Assembly: GCF_023806125.1 (NCBI RefSeq)
Contig: NZ_JAMSKT010000006.1
Location: 62,001 to 126,000 of the forward strand
Length of the DNA stretch: 64,000 nucleotides
Direction: 5' to 3'
DNA from: Clostridium caldaquaticum
GTDB taxonomy: Bacteria > Bacillota > Clostridia > Clostridiales > Clostridiaceae
The notes under the pieces were generated by a model. The model ran no database searches, had not been told where the DNA came from, and worked only from the letters and a program-made list of their open reading frames with translations. Position 1 is the first letter of the stretch, and the number at the start of each line of letters is the position of its first letter. Below, piece after piece: positions 8,446-16,460 of the stretch. A program made the position numbers and the translations under genes.

Positions 8446-9045
8446 ATGAGTGAGATTACATTAGAAAAAATCGATTTAGTGAGAGAAAGAACTGGGGCAA
8501 GTTATGCCGAGGCTAAGGAGGCTTTAGAAGCATGCAGTGGAAATGTAGTTGATGCTATAATTTATATGGAAAAAAACAAGAAAAGTCCTTTAGAAGGCGT
8601 GTATGCCAGCAAAGATGAGTTTTTAACTTGGATAAAGGATTTAATTAATAAAGGTAATGTTACTCGAATAAGGGTAAAAAAAGAAGACAAGGTTTTAGTT
8701 GATATGCCTGTTAATGCTGGTATAGCTGTAGGAATAATAGCTTATGCAATTTGGACTCCTTTAATAGCCATAGGTGTTATCGGAGCTGTTGTTACAAATT
8801 TAACAATAGAAATAACTAAAAAAGATGGTTCTGTAGAGGTTGTTAATAAAATAATTAAATCAACTGTTCAAGATATGAAGGAGAAAGTTAATGATGTAGC
8901 ATTTGAAGTAAAAGAGAAAGTAAATGACGTAGCTTCTGAAGTAAAAGATAAATTTTCCAGTAAAAAAGAAGATGTAAATGGAAAAGAAAATGAAACGGTG
9001 TACACTTATACTGTAAAATTTGATGACATTGACAATGAAAAATAA
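8446..9045 (+). CDS. UBA/TS-N domain protein with DUF4342
   Basis: A 199-residue protein of unknown function. Residues 1-45 form a UBA/TS-N-like helical domain of the EF-Ts type (LVRERTGASYAEAKEALEACSGNVVDAIIYM). The middle, with 'VRVKKEDKVLVDMPVNAGIAVG' style strands and a hydrophobic stretch around 85-115, fits DUF4342. The tail contains 11-residue amphipathic repeats (EKVNDVAFEVK, EKVNDVASEVK). ATG 8446 is preferred over an earlier TTG because GGGAG lies at the right distance. It is coupled to recO and ends at a strong terminator. Confidence 0.75.
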   Translation: MSEITLEKIDLVRERTGASYAEAKEALEACSGNVVDAIIYMEKNKKSPLEGVYASKDEFLTWIKDLINKGNVTRIRVKKEDKVLVDMPVNAGIAVGIIAYAIWTPLIAIGVIGAVVTNLTIEITKKDGSVEVVNKIIKSTVQDMKEKVNDVAFEVKEKVNDVASEVKDKFSSKKEDVNGKENETVYTYTVKFDDIDNEK

Positions 9046-9054
9046 GATTAATAT

Positions 9055-9086
9055 AAACCAGCAATATATAATATTGCTGGTTTTAT
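9055..9086 (+). terminator. Strong intrinsic terminator
   Basis: AAACCAGCAATAT pairs with ATATTGCTGGTTT over about 13 bp with a tiny loop, followed by TTTAT. It closes the era-recO-DUF4342 transcript. The 250 bp up to ccpN are very AT-rich and show no gene. Confidence 0.85.
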
Positions 9087-9340
9087 ACATATTATGATAA
9101 CCTTGTAAATTGTATATTAAAATAATTATTGAAATTATACGTAAACTTAGGTAAAATAATAAAAGTGTGATAAAAATTATGCAATAATAGAAAAAATAAA
9201 AGATTAAGAAAAAAAGAGTAAAATGAAGAAAAATATAATATAACAGGAATATTTTATTAAATTAAAGAAAAAATAAATAAAGTATTGTATAATTTATTTA
9301 TTTAACATGCTATAATATCGTTGTATTAAAGGGAAAGAGG

Positions 9341-9982
9341 GTGAACAGCATTAGACTTACGCTAAGACAAGAAGAAATTATTAGATTAGTAAAAGAAAAT
9401 GCGCCAATTACCAGTGAAGCCTTAGCAGAGAAGTTAAATGTTACTAGAGCTGCTCTAAGACCTGATTTGGCAATATTAACTATGACAGGTATATTGGAGG
9501 CTCGCCCTAAAGTAGGATATATATATTCCAAAAAAACTTCTTATAGTTTGATTTATGAGTACATAAGAAAAATTAAAGTATATGAACTAATGTCCAATCC
9601 TGTTGTTGTAGATGAAAATACAACAGTATATGATGCTATAGTTCACTTGTTTTTAAATGATGTAGGCACATTGTTTGTTGAAAATAATGGAATACTAATT
9701 GGAGCCGTATCTAGAAAAGATTTTTTGAAAATAGCAATAGGTGGGACAGATATAAGTAAAGTACCTGTTGGAATTATAATGACAAGAATGCCAAATATCA
9801 TTTTTGTAGAAAAAGAAGATAGTGCATATCTTGCAGCACAAAGAATTATGGAGCATGAGGTTGATAGTTTACCTGTTGTTGAAAGATTTTATAATAATGG
9901 TAAAGAAACTTTAAAAATTGTGGGTAAAATATCAAAGACTAATATCACCCGCTTATTTGTAAAACTGGGTGAAAACAACTAA
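9341..9982 (+). CDS. ccpN: CcpN-like transcriptional repressor (HTH plus two CBS domains)
   Basis: A 213-residue regulator. Its N-terminal winged-helix domain (ITSEALAEKLNVTRAALRPDLAILTMTGILEARPKVGY) is strikingly like Bacillus CcpN, a repressor of gluconeogenic genes. Residues about 75-205 form a CBS-domain pair that probably senses nucleotides. The GTG start at 9341 fits the AAAGGGA site (9328-9334, 6-nt spacing). It stands 75 bp upstream of ppdK in the same direction, so it very likely controls that gene. The usual dikinase regulatory-protein gene (yqfL/ppsR type) is not next to it. Confidence 0.85.
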   Translation: MNSIRLTLRQEEIIRLVKENAPITSEALAEKLNVTRAALRPDLAILTMTGILEARPKVGYIYSKKTSYSLIYEYIRKIKVYELMSNPVVVDENTTVYDAIVHLFLNDVGTLFVENNGILIGAVSRKDFLKIAIGGTDISKVPVGIIMTRMPNIIFVEKEDSAYLAAQRIMEHEVDSLPVVERFYNNGKETLKIVGKISKTNITRLFVKLGENN

Positions 9983-9995
9983 ATTCTAATGATCT

Positions 9996-10019
9996 AATCG
10001 GGACATAATACGACCCGTT
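9996..10019 (+). promoter_or_regulatory. Dyad between ccpN and ppdK, candidate CcpN operator
   Basis: A 24-bp imperfect palindrome whose arms are AATCGGG (9996-10002) and CCCGTT (10014-10019), centred on CATAATACG. It lies about 40 bp before the ppdK start and is unusually GC-rich for its surroundings. Position next to a CcpN-like gene suggests an operator. A short transcriptional hairpin is the alternative. Confidence 0.45.
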
Positions 10020-10057
10020 AGTATATAAATAAATATTTACAAAGGAGTGTTACAAAC

Positions 10058-12691
10058 ATGCAAAGTAAGAAGTATGTTTACCTTTTTAGCGAAGGTAATG
10101 GCTCAATGAGAGAACTCCTTGGTGGAAAAGGTGCTAACCTAGCAGAAATGACTAGCTTAGGAATTCCAGTTCCACAAGGATTTACAGTAACTACTGAAGC
10201 TTGCAATAAGTACTATGATGACGGTAAGGTTATCGCACAGGAGATAATCGACGAAATTTATGCTACTATGGCTAAGCTTGAAGAAATAACTGGAAAGAAA
10301 TTTGGTAGTGTTGAAAATCCATTACTAGTATCAGTTAGATCTGGAGCAAGAGCTTCAATGCCTGGTATGATGGATACAATACTTAACCTTGGATTAAATG
10401 ATGAAACTGTAGAAGCTATGGCAAAGTTAACAAACAATGAAAGATTTGCATATGATTCTTACAGAAGATTCATCCAAATGTTTGCTGATGTTGTTATGGG
10501 AGTAGAAAAGAGACATTTTGAAGACATAATGGATGAAATGAAGGAAGCTAAAGGTGTTAAGCTTGACACTGAATTAGATGCTAATGATCTTAAAGAACTT
10601 GTTAAAAAATTCAAAGAGTACTATAAGAGTGTTAAGGGAGAAGATTTCCCATCAGATCCAAAAGCTCAATTAATTGAAGCTGTTACAGCAGTATTTAGAT
10701 CATGGGATAACCCAAGAGCTATTGTTTATAGAAGAATGAATGATATACCATCAAGCTGGGGTACAGCAGTTAACGTTCAATCAATGGTATTTGGTAATAA
10801 AGGAGACAATTCTGGTACAGGAGTTGCTTTTTCAAGAAATCCTTCTACTGGAGAGAAGAAGATATTTGCTGAGTATTTAATGAATGCTCAAGGAGAAGAC
10901 GTTGTTGCTGGTATAAGAACTCCATCTCCAATAAGCAAACTTCAAGAAGATATGCCTGAAGTTTATAATGAATTCGTAGAAATTGTTAATAAACTTGAAA
11001 ATCACTATAGAGACATGCAAGACATGGAATTTACTATAGAAGATGGCAAGTTATATTTCTTACAAACTAGAAATGGTAAGAGAACAGCTCAAGCTGCTTT
11101 AAAAATTGCTGTTGATCTAGTTGAAGAAGGAATGGTAACTAAAGAAGAAGCGATATTAAAGGTTGATCCAAAACAATTAGACAGCCTGCTTCACCCAGCA
11201 TTTGATGCTGCAGAATTAAAAGCTGCTAAGGTAATAGCTAAAGGACTTCCAGCTTCACCAGGAGCTGCTTGTGGTAAGATTGCCTTTACTGCTGAAGAAG
11301 CTAAAGAAAGAGCTGAAAAAGGAGAAAAAGTTGTTCTTGTTAGACTTGAAACTTCACCTGAAGATATCGAAGGTATGGTTGCTGCTGAAGGTATATTAAC
11401 AGTAAGAGGTGGAATGACTTCCCATGCTGCAGTTGTTGCTAGAGGAATGGGAACCTGCTGTGTAGCTGGTTGTGGAGAATTAAAAGTTGATGAAGAAGCT
11501 AGAACAGTTGAAGTTAATGGAATAACATTAACTGCAAATGATTATATATCAATAGATGGAAGTACTGGTAATGTATACGGCCAAGCAATAAAGACTGTAG
11601 AACCAGAAATTACTGGTTACTTTGGAACTTTCATGGCTTGGGCTGATGAAATAAGAGCATTGAAGGTTAGAACAAATGCTGATACACCAAGAGATGCACA
11701 ACAAGCTGTTAAGTTTGGAGCAGAAGGTATCGGTCTTTGCAGAACTGAGCATATGTTCTTTGATGAAAACAGAATACCAGCTATGAGAGAAATGATAGTA
11801 GCTAAAAATGAAGAGCAAAGAAGAAAAGCTCTTGAAAAGTTACTTCCAATGCAAAGAGAAGACTTTGAAGGTCTTTATGAAGCAATGGAATATAGACCTG
11901 TTACAATAAGATTTTTAGATCCACCATTACATGAGTTCTTACCTCAAGAAGATGAAGATATAAGAGCATTAGCAAATGAAATGGGCTTAACTTTTGAAGA
12001 GTTAAAAGCAACTGTTGAATCACTACATGAATTTAACCCAATGATGGGTCATAGAGGATGTAGATTAGCAGTTTCTTATCCAGAAATAGCTGAAATGCAA
12101 ACAAGAGCAGTAATTGAAGCTGCTATAAATGTTAAGACAAGAAAGGGTTATGATATAGTTCCTGAAATCATGATTCCTCTTGTTGGAGAAGTTAAAGAAT
12201 TAAAGTATGTTAAAGATGTAGTTGTAAAAACTGCAGATGCTATAATTAAAGAAAAAGGTGTTGAACTTAAGTACATGGTAGGTACTATGATAGAAATACC
12301 AAGAGCTGCTTTAACTGCCGATGAAATAGCTAAAGAAGCTGAATTTTTCTCATTCGGAACAAATGACTTGACTCAAATGACATTTGGTTTCTCAAGAGAT
12401 GATGCTGGTAATTTCTTAAAGCACTACTATGACAAGAAGATTTATGAGTTTGATCCATTTGCAAAATTAGATCAAACTGGTGTTGGTCAACTTGTTGAAA
12501 TGGCTGCTAATAAAGGTAAAGCAACTAGACCAAACATTAAACTTGGTATTTGTGGAGAACATGGTGGAGATCCATCATCTGTTGAGTTCTGCCACAATGT
12601 AGGACTTAACTATGTATCCTGTTCACCATTTAGAGTTCCAGTTGCTAGACTTGCAGCAGCTCAAGCTCAAGTTAAAAATCCAAGAAAATAA
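10058..12691 (+). CDS. ppdK: Pyruvate, phosphate dikinase
   Basis: An 877-residue PPDK interconverting pyruvate + ATP + Pi and PEP + AMP + PPi, used in gluconeogenesis or as a PPi-linked pyruvate kinase in anaerobes. Order of domains: N-terminal ATP-grasp (GKGANLAEM near residue 25; PEP-synthase-type loops through about 340), the swivelling phospho-His domain with GGMTSHAAVVARGMG (about 450-465), and the C-terminal PEP/pyruvate barrel (LCRTEHMFF, FGTNDLTQMTFG, GICGEHGGDP). Full length. It uses the frequent codons typical of a highly expressed gene and has a strong AAAGGAGTG site. Confidence 0.98.
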   Translation: MQSKKYVYLFSEGNGSMRELLGGKGANLAEMTSLGIPVPQGFTVTTEACNKYYDDGKVIAQEIIDEIYATMAKLEEITGKKFGSVENPLLVSVRSGARASMPGMMDTILNLGLNDETVEAMAKLTNNERFAYDSYRRFIQMFADVVMGVEKRHFEDIMDEMKEAKGVKLDTELDANDLKELVKKFKEYYKSVKGEDFPSDPKAQLIEAVTAVFRSWDNPRAIVYRRMNDIPSSWGTAVNVQSMVFGNKGDNSGTGVAFSRNPSTGEKKIFAEYLMNAQGEDVVAGIRTPSPISKLQEDMPEVYNEFVEIVNKLENHYRDMQDMEFTIEDGKLYFLQTRNGKRTAQAALKIAVDLVEEGMVTKEEAILKVDPKQLDSLLHPAFDAAELKAAKVIAKGLPASPGAACGKIAFTAEEAKERAEKGEKVVLVRLETSPEDIEGMVAAEGILTVRGGMTSHAAVVARGMGTCCVAGCGELKVDEEARTVEVNGITLTANDYISIDGSTGNVYGQAIKTVEPEITGYFGTFMAWADEIRALKVRTNADTPRDAQQAVKFGAEGIGLCRTEHMFFDENRIPAMREMIVAKNEEQRRKALEKLLPMQREDFEGLYEAMEYRPVTIRFLDPPLHEFLPQEDEDIRALANEMGLTFEELKATVESLHEFNPMMGHRGCRLAVSYPEIAEMQTRAVIEAAINVKTRKGYDIVPEIMIPLVGEVKELKYVKDVVVKTADAIIKEKGVELKYMVGTMIEIPRAALTADEIAKEAEFFSFGTNDLTQMTFGFSRDDAGNFLKHYYDKKIYEFDPFAKLDQTGVGQLVEMAANKGKATRPNIKLGICGEHGGDPSSVEFCHNVGLNYVSCSPFRVPVARLAAAQAQVKNPRK

Positions 12692-12773
12692 TTTTATAAA
12701 GCAAAATAGTATTAGTATAACATTCTAAGGCTTATACATAAAAGCTTAGAATATATAAGCACAAAACAAAGTA

Positions 12774-12816
12774 AGGGTATTGCTCTTTAGTTTTTAAGGG
12801 CAATACTCTATTTTTA
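12774..12816 (+). terminator. Terminator of ppdK
   Basis: A 14-bp stem (12774-12787 with 12796-12809, two wobble pairs) with an 8-nt T-rich loop and a following T-tract. A second hairpin lies just before it (ATTCTAAG at 12722 with CTTAGAAT ending at 12752). Confidence 0.8.
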
Positions 12817-12944
12817 TTTATTTTTTGTATTTTAGTATAAAACTATAATAGAAAAATAGGTATTTCATATATTTGATTAATCAAGATGGATACTTATGTA
12901 GAAATTAATTTTCTATTTTACAGCAAAATAATTTTAAAGAGTAG

Positions 12945-14732
12945 CTATTGAGACTTTATCAAGCGCCACAGTGTTGTTCGGCTGATTCCAAGGCTTTCGG
13001 CAGCCTTGGTTTGGTTGCCGTTTTGTGCTTCAAGTACTATCGCTGCAATTTCTTTATTTATTTCATTGAGTGGGCGGGAAAGATCAAGTGACTTTGCTAA
13101 ATCCTTTGTGTGATAAGAAGCGTTAGTAATTATTCGTTCCTTATTTAATGCTTCCTGCACATCATCAGAATAAATATAGAATTCGGCTGCCATTATAACG
13201 AGGTTTCTCATGACCCTGTTTAATTGAGTATAGTTATATGGCCAGTCGAAATTGCGCAACATTTCCATTCCATCAGGTGAAACACCTAAAATTTGCTTTG
13301 CCATATCTATGTTAAGCCTGTTCAGGTACAGATTTACAATCGAATCTATACGTGATGGGTTATCTCTCAATGGAGGTAAAGTGATTATGAAGCAGCGCAG
13401 GCGATTTACAAATGCCATGAAATTTGAATCGAGTGCCCCTTTTATGTTGCTGATACATGAAAAAATAACTCTGTTTCTCTTGTAAATCTCCATATCTGTT
13501 ATAGTAATTAAAAGCTGTTTTTGCTGCTGCTCGCTTAGAACATTTACATTTTTAATAAAAATAGTATTGTCAGTTCCGTATAAGGGAGAATTATGATTAT
13601 TTATAAGGTAATACCATATTTTACCACTTAATAGGTCGCAGTCAATTTGAATAAAAGGTTGATTTTTCATAGAGCTTCGCAGATATAAAGCTTTGGCCAT
13701 TTGCTCTTTACCCGTACCTACTTCGCCTGAAATAATAACAGGATAATTGTTTTTATTTACTTGGTTAATAATATTATCAAGTTGTGCAATGGAATCTATT
13801 ACACTATAAGTACTATTAAAATATATTTTTTCTACTTCTTTATGATTGAAGTAATTAATACCGCATTTGTTTCCAGCCAGTGGTGTTTTGGTGGCTGTAG
13901 AATAGAATGCCACATATTCTGATTTGTCCGAAACTATTCGCTGTGCCTGAATAGAATAAAGCAGATTGTTTTGTCTGAACACAAAGCGGCGTTTTCCGGT
14001 GGTGAGCACGTCATTTATTTCTGCATGTAATATATCCAAAATGTCAGTATCATTTTCGGTAAGTGTAGAATAAAATAGCTTTCCTTCACTTGTGAAAACC
14101 ACTGTACAGGCATCTTTGCCCTGAATTAGCTGTCTTAGAAAATGATTTTCATCTCTGAGATAGCTGTAGTTACTACAACATAGGACAGCAGTATTAAATG
14201 CAGCACGAATACTTTCAATTCCGGATGTAATTAAAAAGGCATTCATGCCAAGCCCCCTTGCAGTAGTATAAGTAATCATATCACAAAGGATAGTGTAATA
14301 ATTATCATTCTTTAATTGATACAAAACAGAAACAGCCTTTTCTGTTGAATCGATTGTAAACACATCAATTTTATAAGGAAGCATCTCCTTTAAAGATATG
14401 AACTCTTCTGTAATATTTGAGAATCCAACAACTGCAACTTTTCTTGTACCGGCACCTGATAATTTAAGTGTGCGCAAAATATCATAGGCAGATGTAGTGA
14501 TCTCAATTACAGGCAGTGAAACGGATTGTTGAACTAATTTTGCAGTACCGCCTCGCGAGACAATGACATCATATTTGGCATGGAAATTATTTTGTGCGAT
14601 TTCTACGCCTTTTTTTAAATCGCCTACTGTAACTGTTAGGTCTATATTGGGGTACTCATCTGCAAGCTTAACCAGCAAAGGTTTCATGCTGGCATAAGGC
14701 GCAATGGCTAAAATATGTATTTTAGAAGACAT
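12945..14732 (-). CDS. PrpR-N family transcriptional regulator with degenerate AAA+ domain and Fis-type HTH
   Basis: A 595-residue regulator. Residues about 1-190 form a PrpR-N sensor domain (SRGGTAKL near 59-66). A PAS-like linker follows (about 205-290). Then comes an AAA+ domain with an intact Walker A (GEVGTGKE, 336-343), but the GAFTGA loop that contacts sigma-54 is missing and the Walker B position reads TIFIKNVN without the acidic pair. The tail (about 563-592) is a Fis-type HTH (NQTKAAESLGISRTTLWRLI). ATG at 14732 follows AAGGAGCG. It is divergent from the esterase/permease genes and probably controls them, most likely without sigma-54. The ligand is unknown. Confidence 0.85.
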   Translation of the reverse strand: MSSKIHILAIAPYASMKPLLVKLADEYPNIDLTVTVGDLKKGVEIAQNNFHAKYDVIVSRGGTAKLVQQSVSLPVIEITTSAYDILRTLKLSGAGTRKVAVVGFSNITEEFISLKEMLPYKIDVFTIDSTEKAVSVLYQLKNDNYYTILCDMITYTTARGLGMNAFLITSGIESIRAAFNTAVLCCSNYSYLRDENHFLRQLIQGKDACTVVFTSEGKLFYSTLTENDTDILDILHAEINDVLTTGKRRFVFRQNNLLYSIQAQRIVSDKSEYVAFYSTATKTPLAGNKCGINYFNHKEVEKIYFNSTYSVIDSIAQLDNIINQVNKNNYPVIISGEVGTGKEQMAKALYLRSSMKNQPFIQIDCDLLSGKIWYYLINNHNSPLYGTDNTIFIKNVNVLSEQQQKQLLITITDMEIYKRNRVIFSCISNIKGALDSNFMAFVNRLRCFIITLPPLRDNPSRIDSIVNLYLNRLNIDMAKQILGVSPDGMEMLRNFDWPYNYTQLNRVMRNLVIMAAEFYIYSDDVQEALNKERIITNASYHTKDLAKSLDLSRPLNEINKEIAAIVLEAQNGNQTKAAESLGISRTTLWRLIKSQ

Positions 14733-15408
14733 TTTTTATCGCTCCTTGTAGTGTGAGTTTAAAAATAAAACAATTCTACAAAAATATTATATCATACTAA
14801 AAAAAAATACAATATATTTGTTAAATGTTTCAAAATTAAACTATAATTTAAACTGTTTTTATTTACCATAATTTTAAGTTTTAGTACAATAGTTAAGTAA
14901 AGAGAAAAAGCGTGCATGATCTGTGGGAAACGTTAATGATTTTTTTGGATTTAAACATATGAAACCAGCAAATTGATTTTACAGGAGGCTCTGCTGCATG
15001 CAATTTACCTCACAGATCTTTCTGCGAATTCTCTAAAACGTTTCTACAGACCGGCGGGAGTCAAGGAGGTTGATATATGCTAGAAGAATAAACAGGCTTG
15101 CGCCTGCAAATAAATAGGTGGGATTCTATGCAAAGCAGAAAATGATAAACAATCATAATTTGGAAATGGATTGTGCAATAAAACTGTCACAGAACAGGAT
15201 GTAACCTTAACAAAGTAAAACTAATGAGTTCAAGTATTTATAGGTTTGAAAGTTTATAGCTTTATTTTTAAATTAGGAGTAGAATAACATGCTAATATAA
15301 GAGTGATGGAATTAGCAAATATCAAGACTTCTTTTATAGGTTTTTCTAACCCTACTATGCGGAATTTCGCAATCGATTACAAGTATTGAAGAAAGGTGGT
15401 TTTATATA
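14733..15408. other. 676-bp divergent intergenic region with mini-ORFs and inverted repeats
   Basis: No normal gene is present. Three tiny ORFs each follow a strong ribosome site: 14998-15036 (12 codons plus stop, AGGAGG at 14983-14988), 15077-15091 (4 codons, AAGGAGGT at 15063-15070) and 15128-15145 (5 codons, AGGTGGGA at 15116-15123). GATCTGTG and GAAACGTT (about 14920-14935) recur inverted as CACAGATC and AACGTTTC (about 15011-15046). A small hairpin CAGGC-TTGC-GCCTG lies at 15093-15106. TGCGGAATTTCGCA near 15357 is a near-palindrome just upstream of the esterase. These may be leader elements, or debris of a decayed gene. Confidence 0.6.
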
Positions 15409-16395
15409 ATGTATGTTGCACCAAAAGTAAAACCCTTATGTCCGCCTGAGAAGGCGCCACGTTTTGAGAATGTTACATATGCTGAGGTAATTTTGGACAA
15501 CGGGCAGCCTTACACTTTGAAGATGGATATATATCAGAGTTTAAATCAGACTGAGCCAGGTCCTTGCATCATCTATATTTTTGGCGGTGGCTGGAGTTGG
15601 GGAGAATATAAGCAGGTGACTCAAAAGGCAGTATACTGTCGTGATTTAGTTCGTCTAATAGAAGAAGGATATACGATTGTTTGCCCAGACTATCGGTTGA
15701 TTCATCAGAGTATTTTTCCAGCTTGCATCCATGATGTAAAGGGATGTGTTCGTTTCTTGAAAGCAAATTATAAAAAATATAATATTGACCCTGACCGCAT
15801 CGGTGCATTGGGAAATTCAGCCGGTGGGCATTTGGCAGCTATGCTTTCTATTGGAGGAAATCAGCCTGAAATTGAAGGCGATGTGGGAGGTAACTTGGAA
15901 TATGACAGTACAATAAAAGCAGCGAGTATCTTTTATGCTCCTTCTGACCTATGCTATGATGTTGTGGCAAAAGCAGACGCTATGGATGGCCAGGTTAAGG
16001 ATCTGACGGGTACTGAAGTAGATAATCTTAGCAACGGGAATGCAGATTCAATTCCGGCATTGGCCGTTGGCTATGTAGGACCTGGACGTAATATCAAATC
16101 ACTTGCCGATTTGATAAAGAGGAAGGATACTACCAGTCCTGACTGGAAGTATGTGGAGTTGCTAAAAAAATGCAGTCCGATTACTTACGTAAGAGAGGAT
16201 TGTGTTCCGGTATGTTTATTACATGGAGGACATGATCCATTGGTAGACCCGGAGCATACGGAGTTATTATATCACGCTTTACTGGGTGTCGGTGCTGATG
16301 TAACTATGATTTGCTGTTCTTATGGTGGACATGGACCTTCACTGGGAGAAAGAGTTGATCAATTTGCTTATCAATTTTTGAAGGATCGTCTGTAA
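15409..16395 (+). CDS. Alpha/beta-hydrolase fold esterase (BD-FAE/Aes-like)
   Basis: A 328-residue cytosolic esterase-like protein without a signal peptide. The nucleophile elbow is GNSAGG with Ser137; Asp276 (HGGHDPLVD) and His308 (YGGHGPS) complete a plausible catalytic triad. The oxyanion segment reads IFGGGW (57-62), where the family's usual HGGGW has His replaced by Phe. ATG 15409 follows AAAGGTGG. It is the first gene of a run with an SLC13-like permease and a second esterase, which suggests that imported esters are cleaved in the cytosol. The substrate cannot be read from the sequence. Confidence 0.82.
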   Translation: MYVAPKVKPLCPPEKAPRFENVTYAEVILDNGQPYTLKMDIYQSLNQTEPGPCIIYIFGGGWSWGEYKQVTQKAVYCRDLVRLIEEGYTIVCPDYRLIHQSIFPACIHDVKGCVRFLKANYKKYNIDPDRIGALGNSAGGHLAAMLSIGGNQPEIEGDVGGNLEYDSTIKAASIFYAPSDLCYDVVAKADAMDGQVKDLTGTEVDNLSNGNADSIPALAVGYVGPGRNIKSLADLIKRKDTTSPDWKYVELLKKCSPITYVREDCVPVCLLHGGHDPLVDPEHTELLYHALLGVGADVTMICCSYGGHGPSLGERVDQFAYQFLKDRL

Positions 16396-16460
16396 TACTT
16401 CATTTGCGACAAAAATATCAATTATGGATTAAAAAAGAATAAAAAAGGGGGAAGTTAAAA

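Noticed and set aside
14900-15060. cre (CcpA) site around the AACGTT sequences.
   Set aside because: Both candidates miss several consensus positions (TGWAANCGNTNWCA).
14733-15408. A sigma-54 (-24/-12) promoter for the esterase genes.
   Set aside because: No TGGCAC-N5-TTGC-like pair was found, and the regulator lacks the GAFTGA loop.
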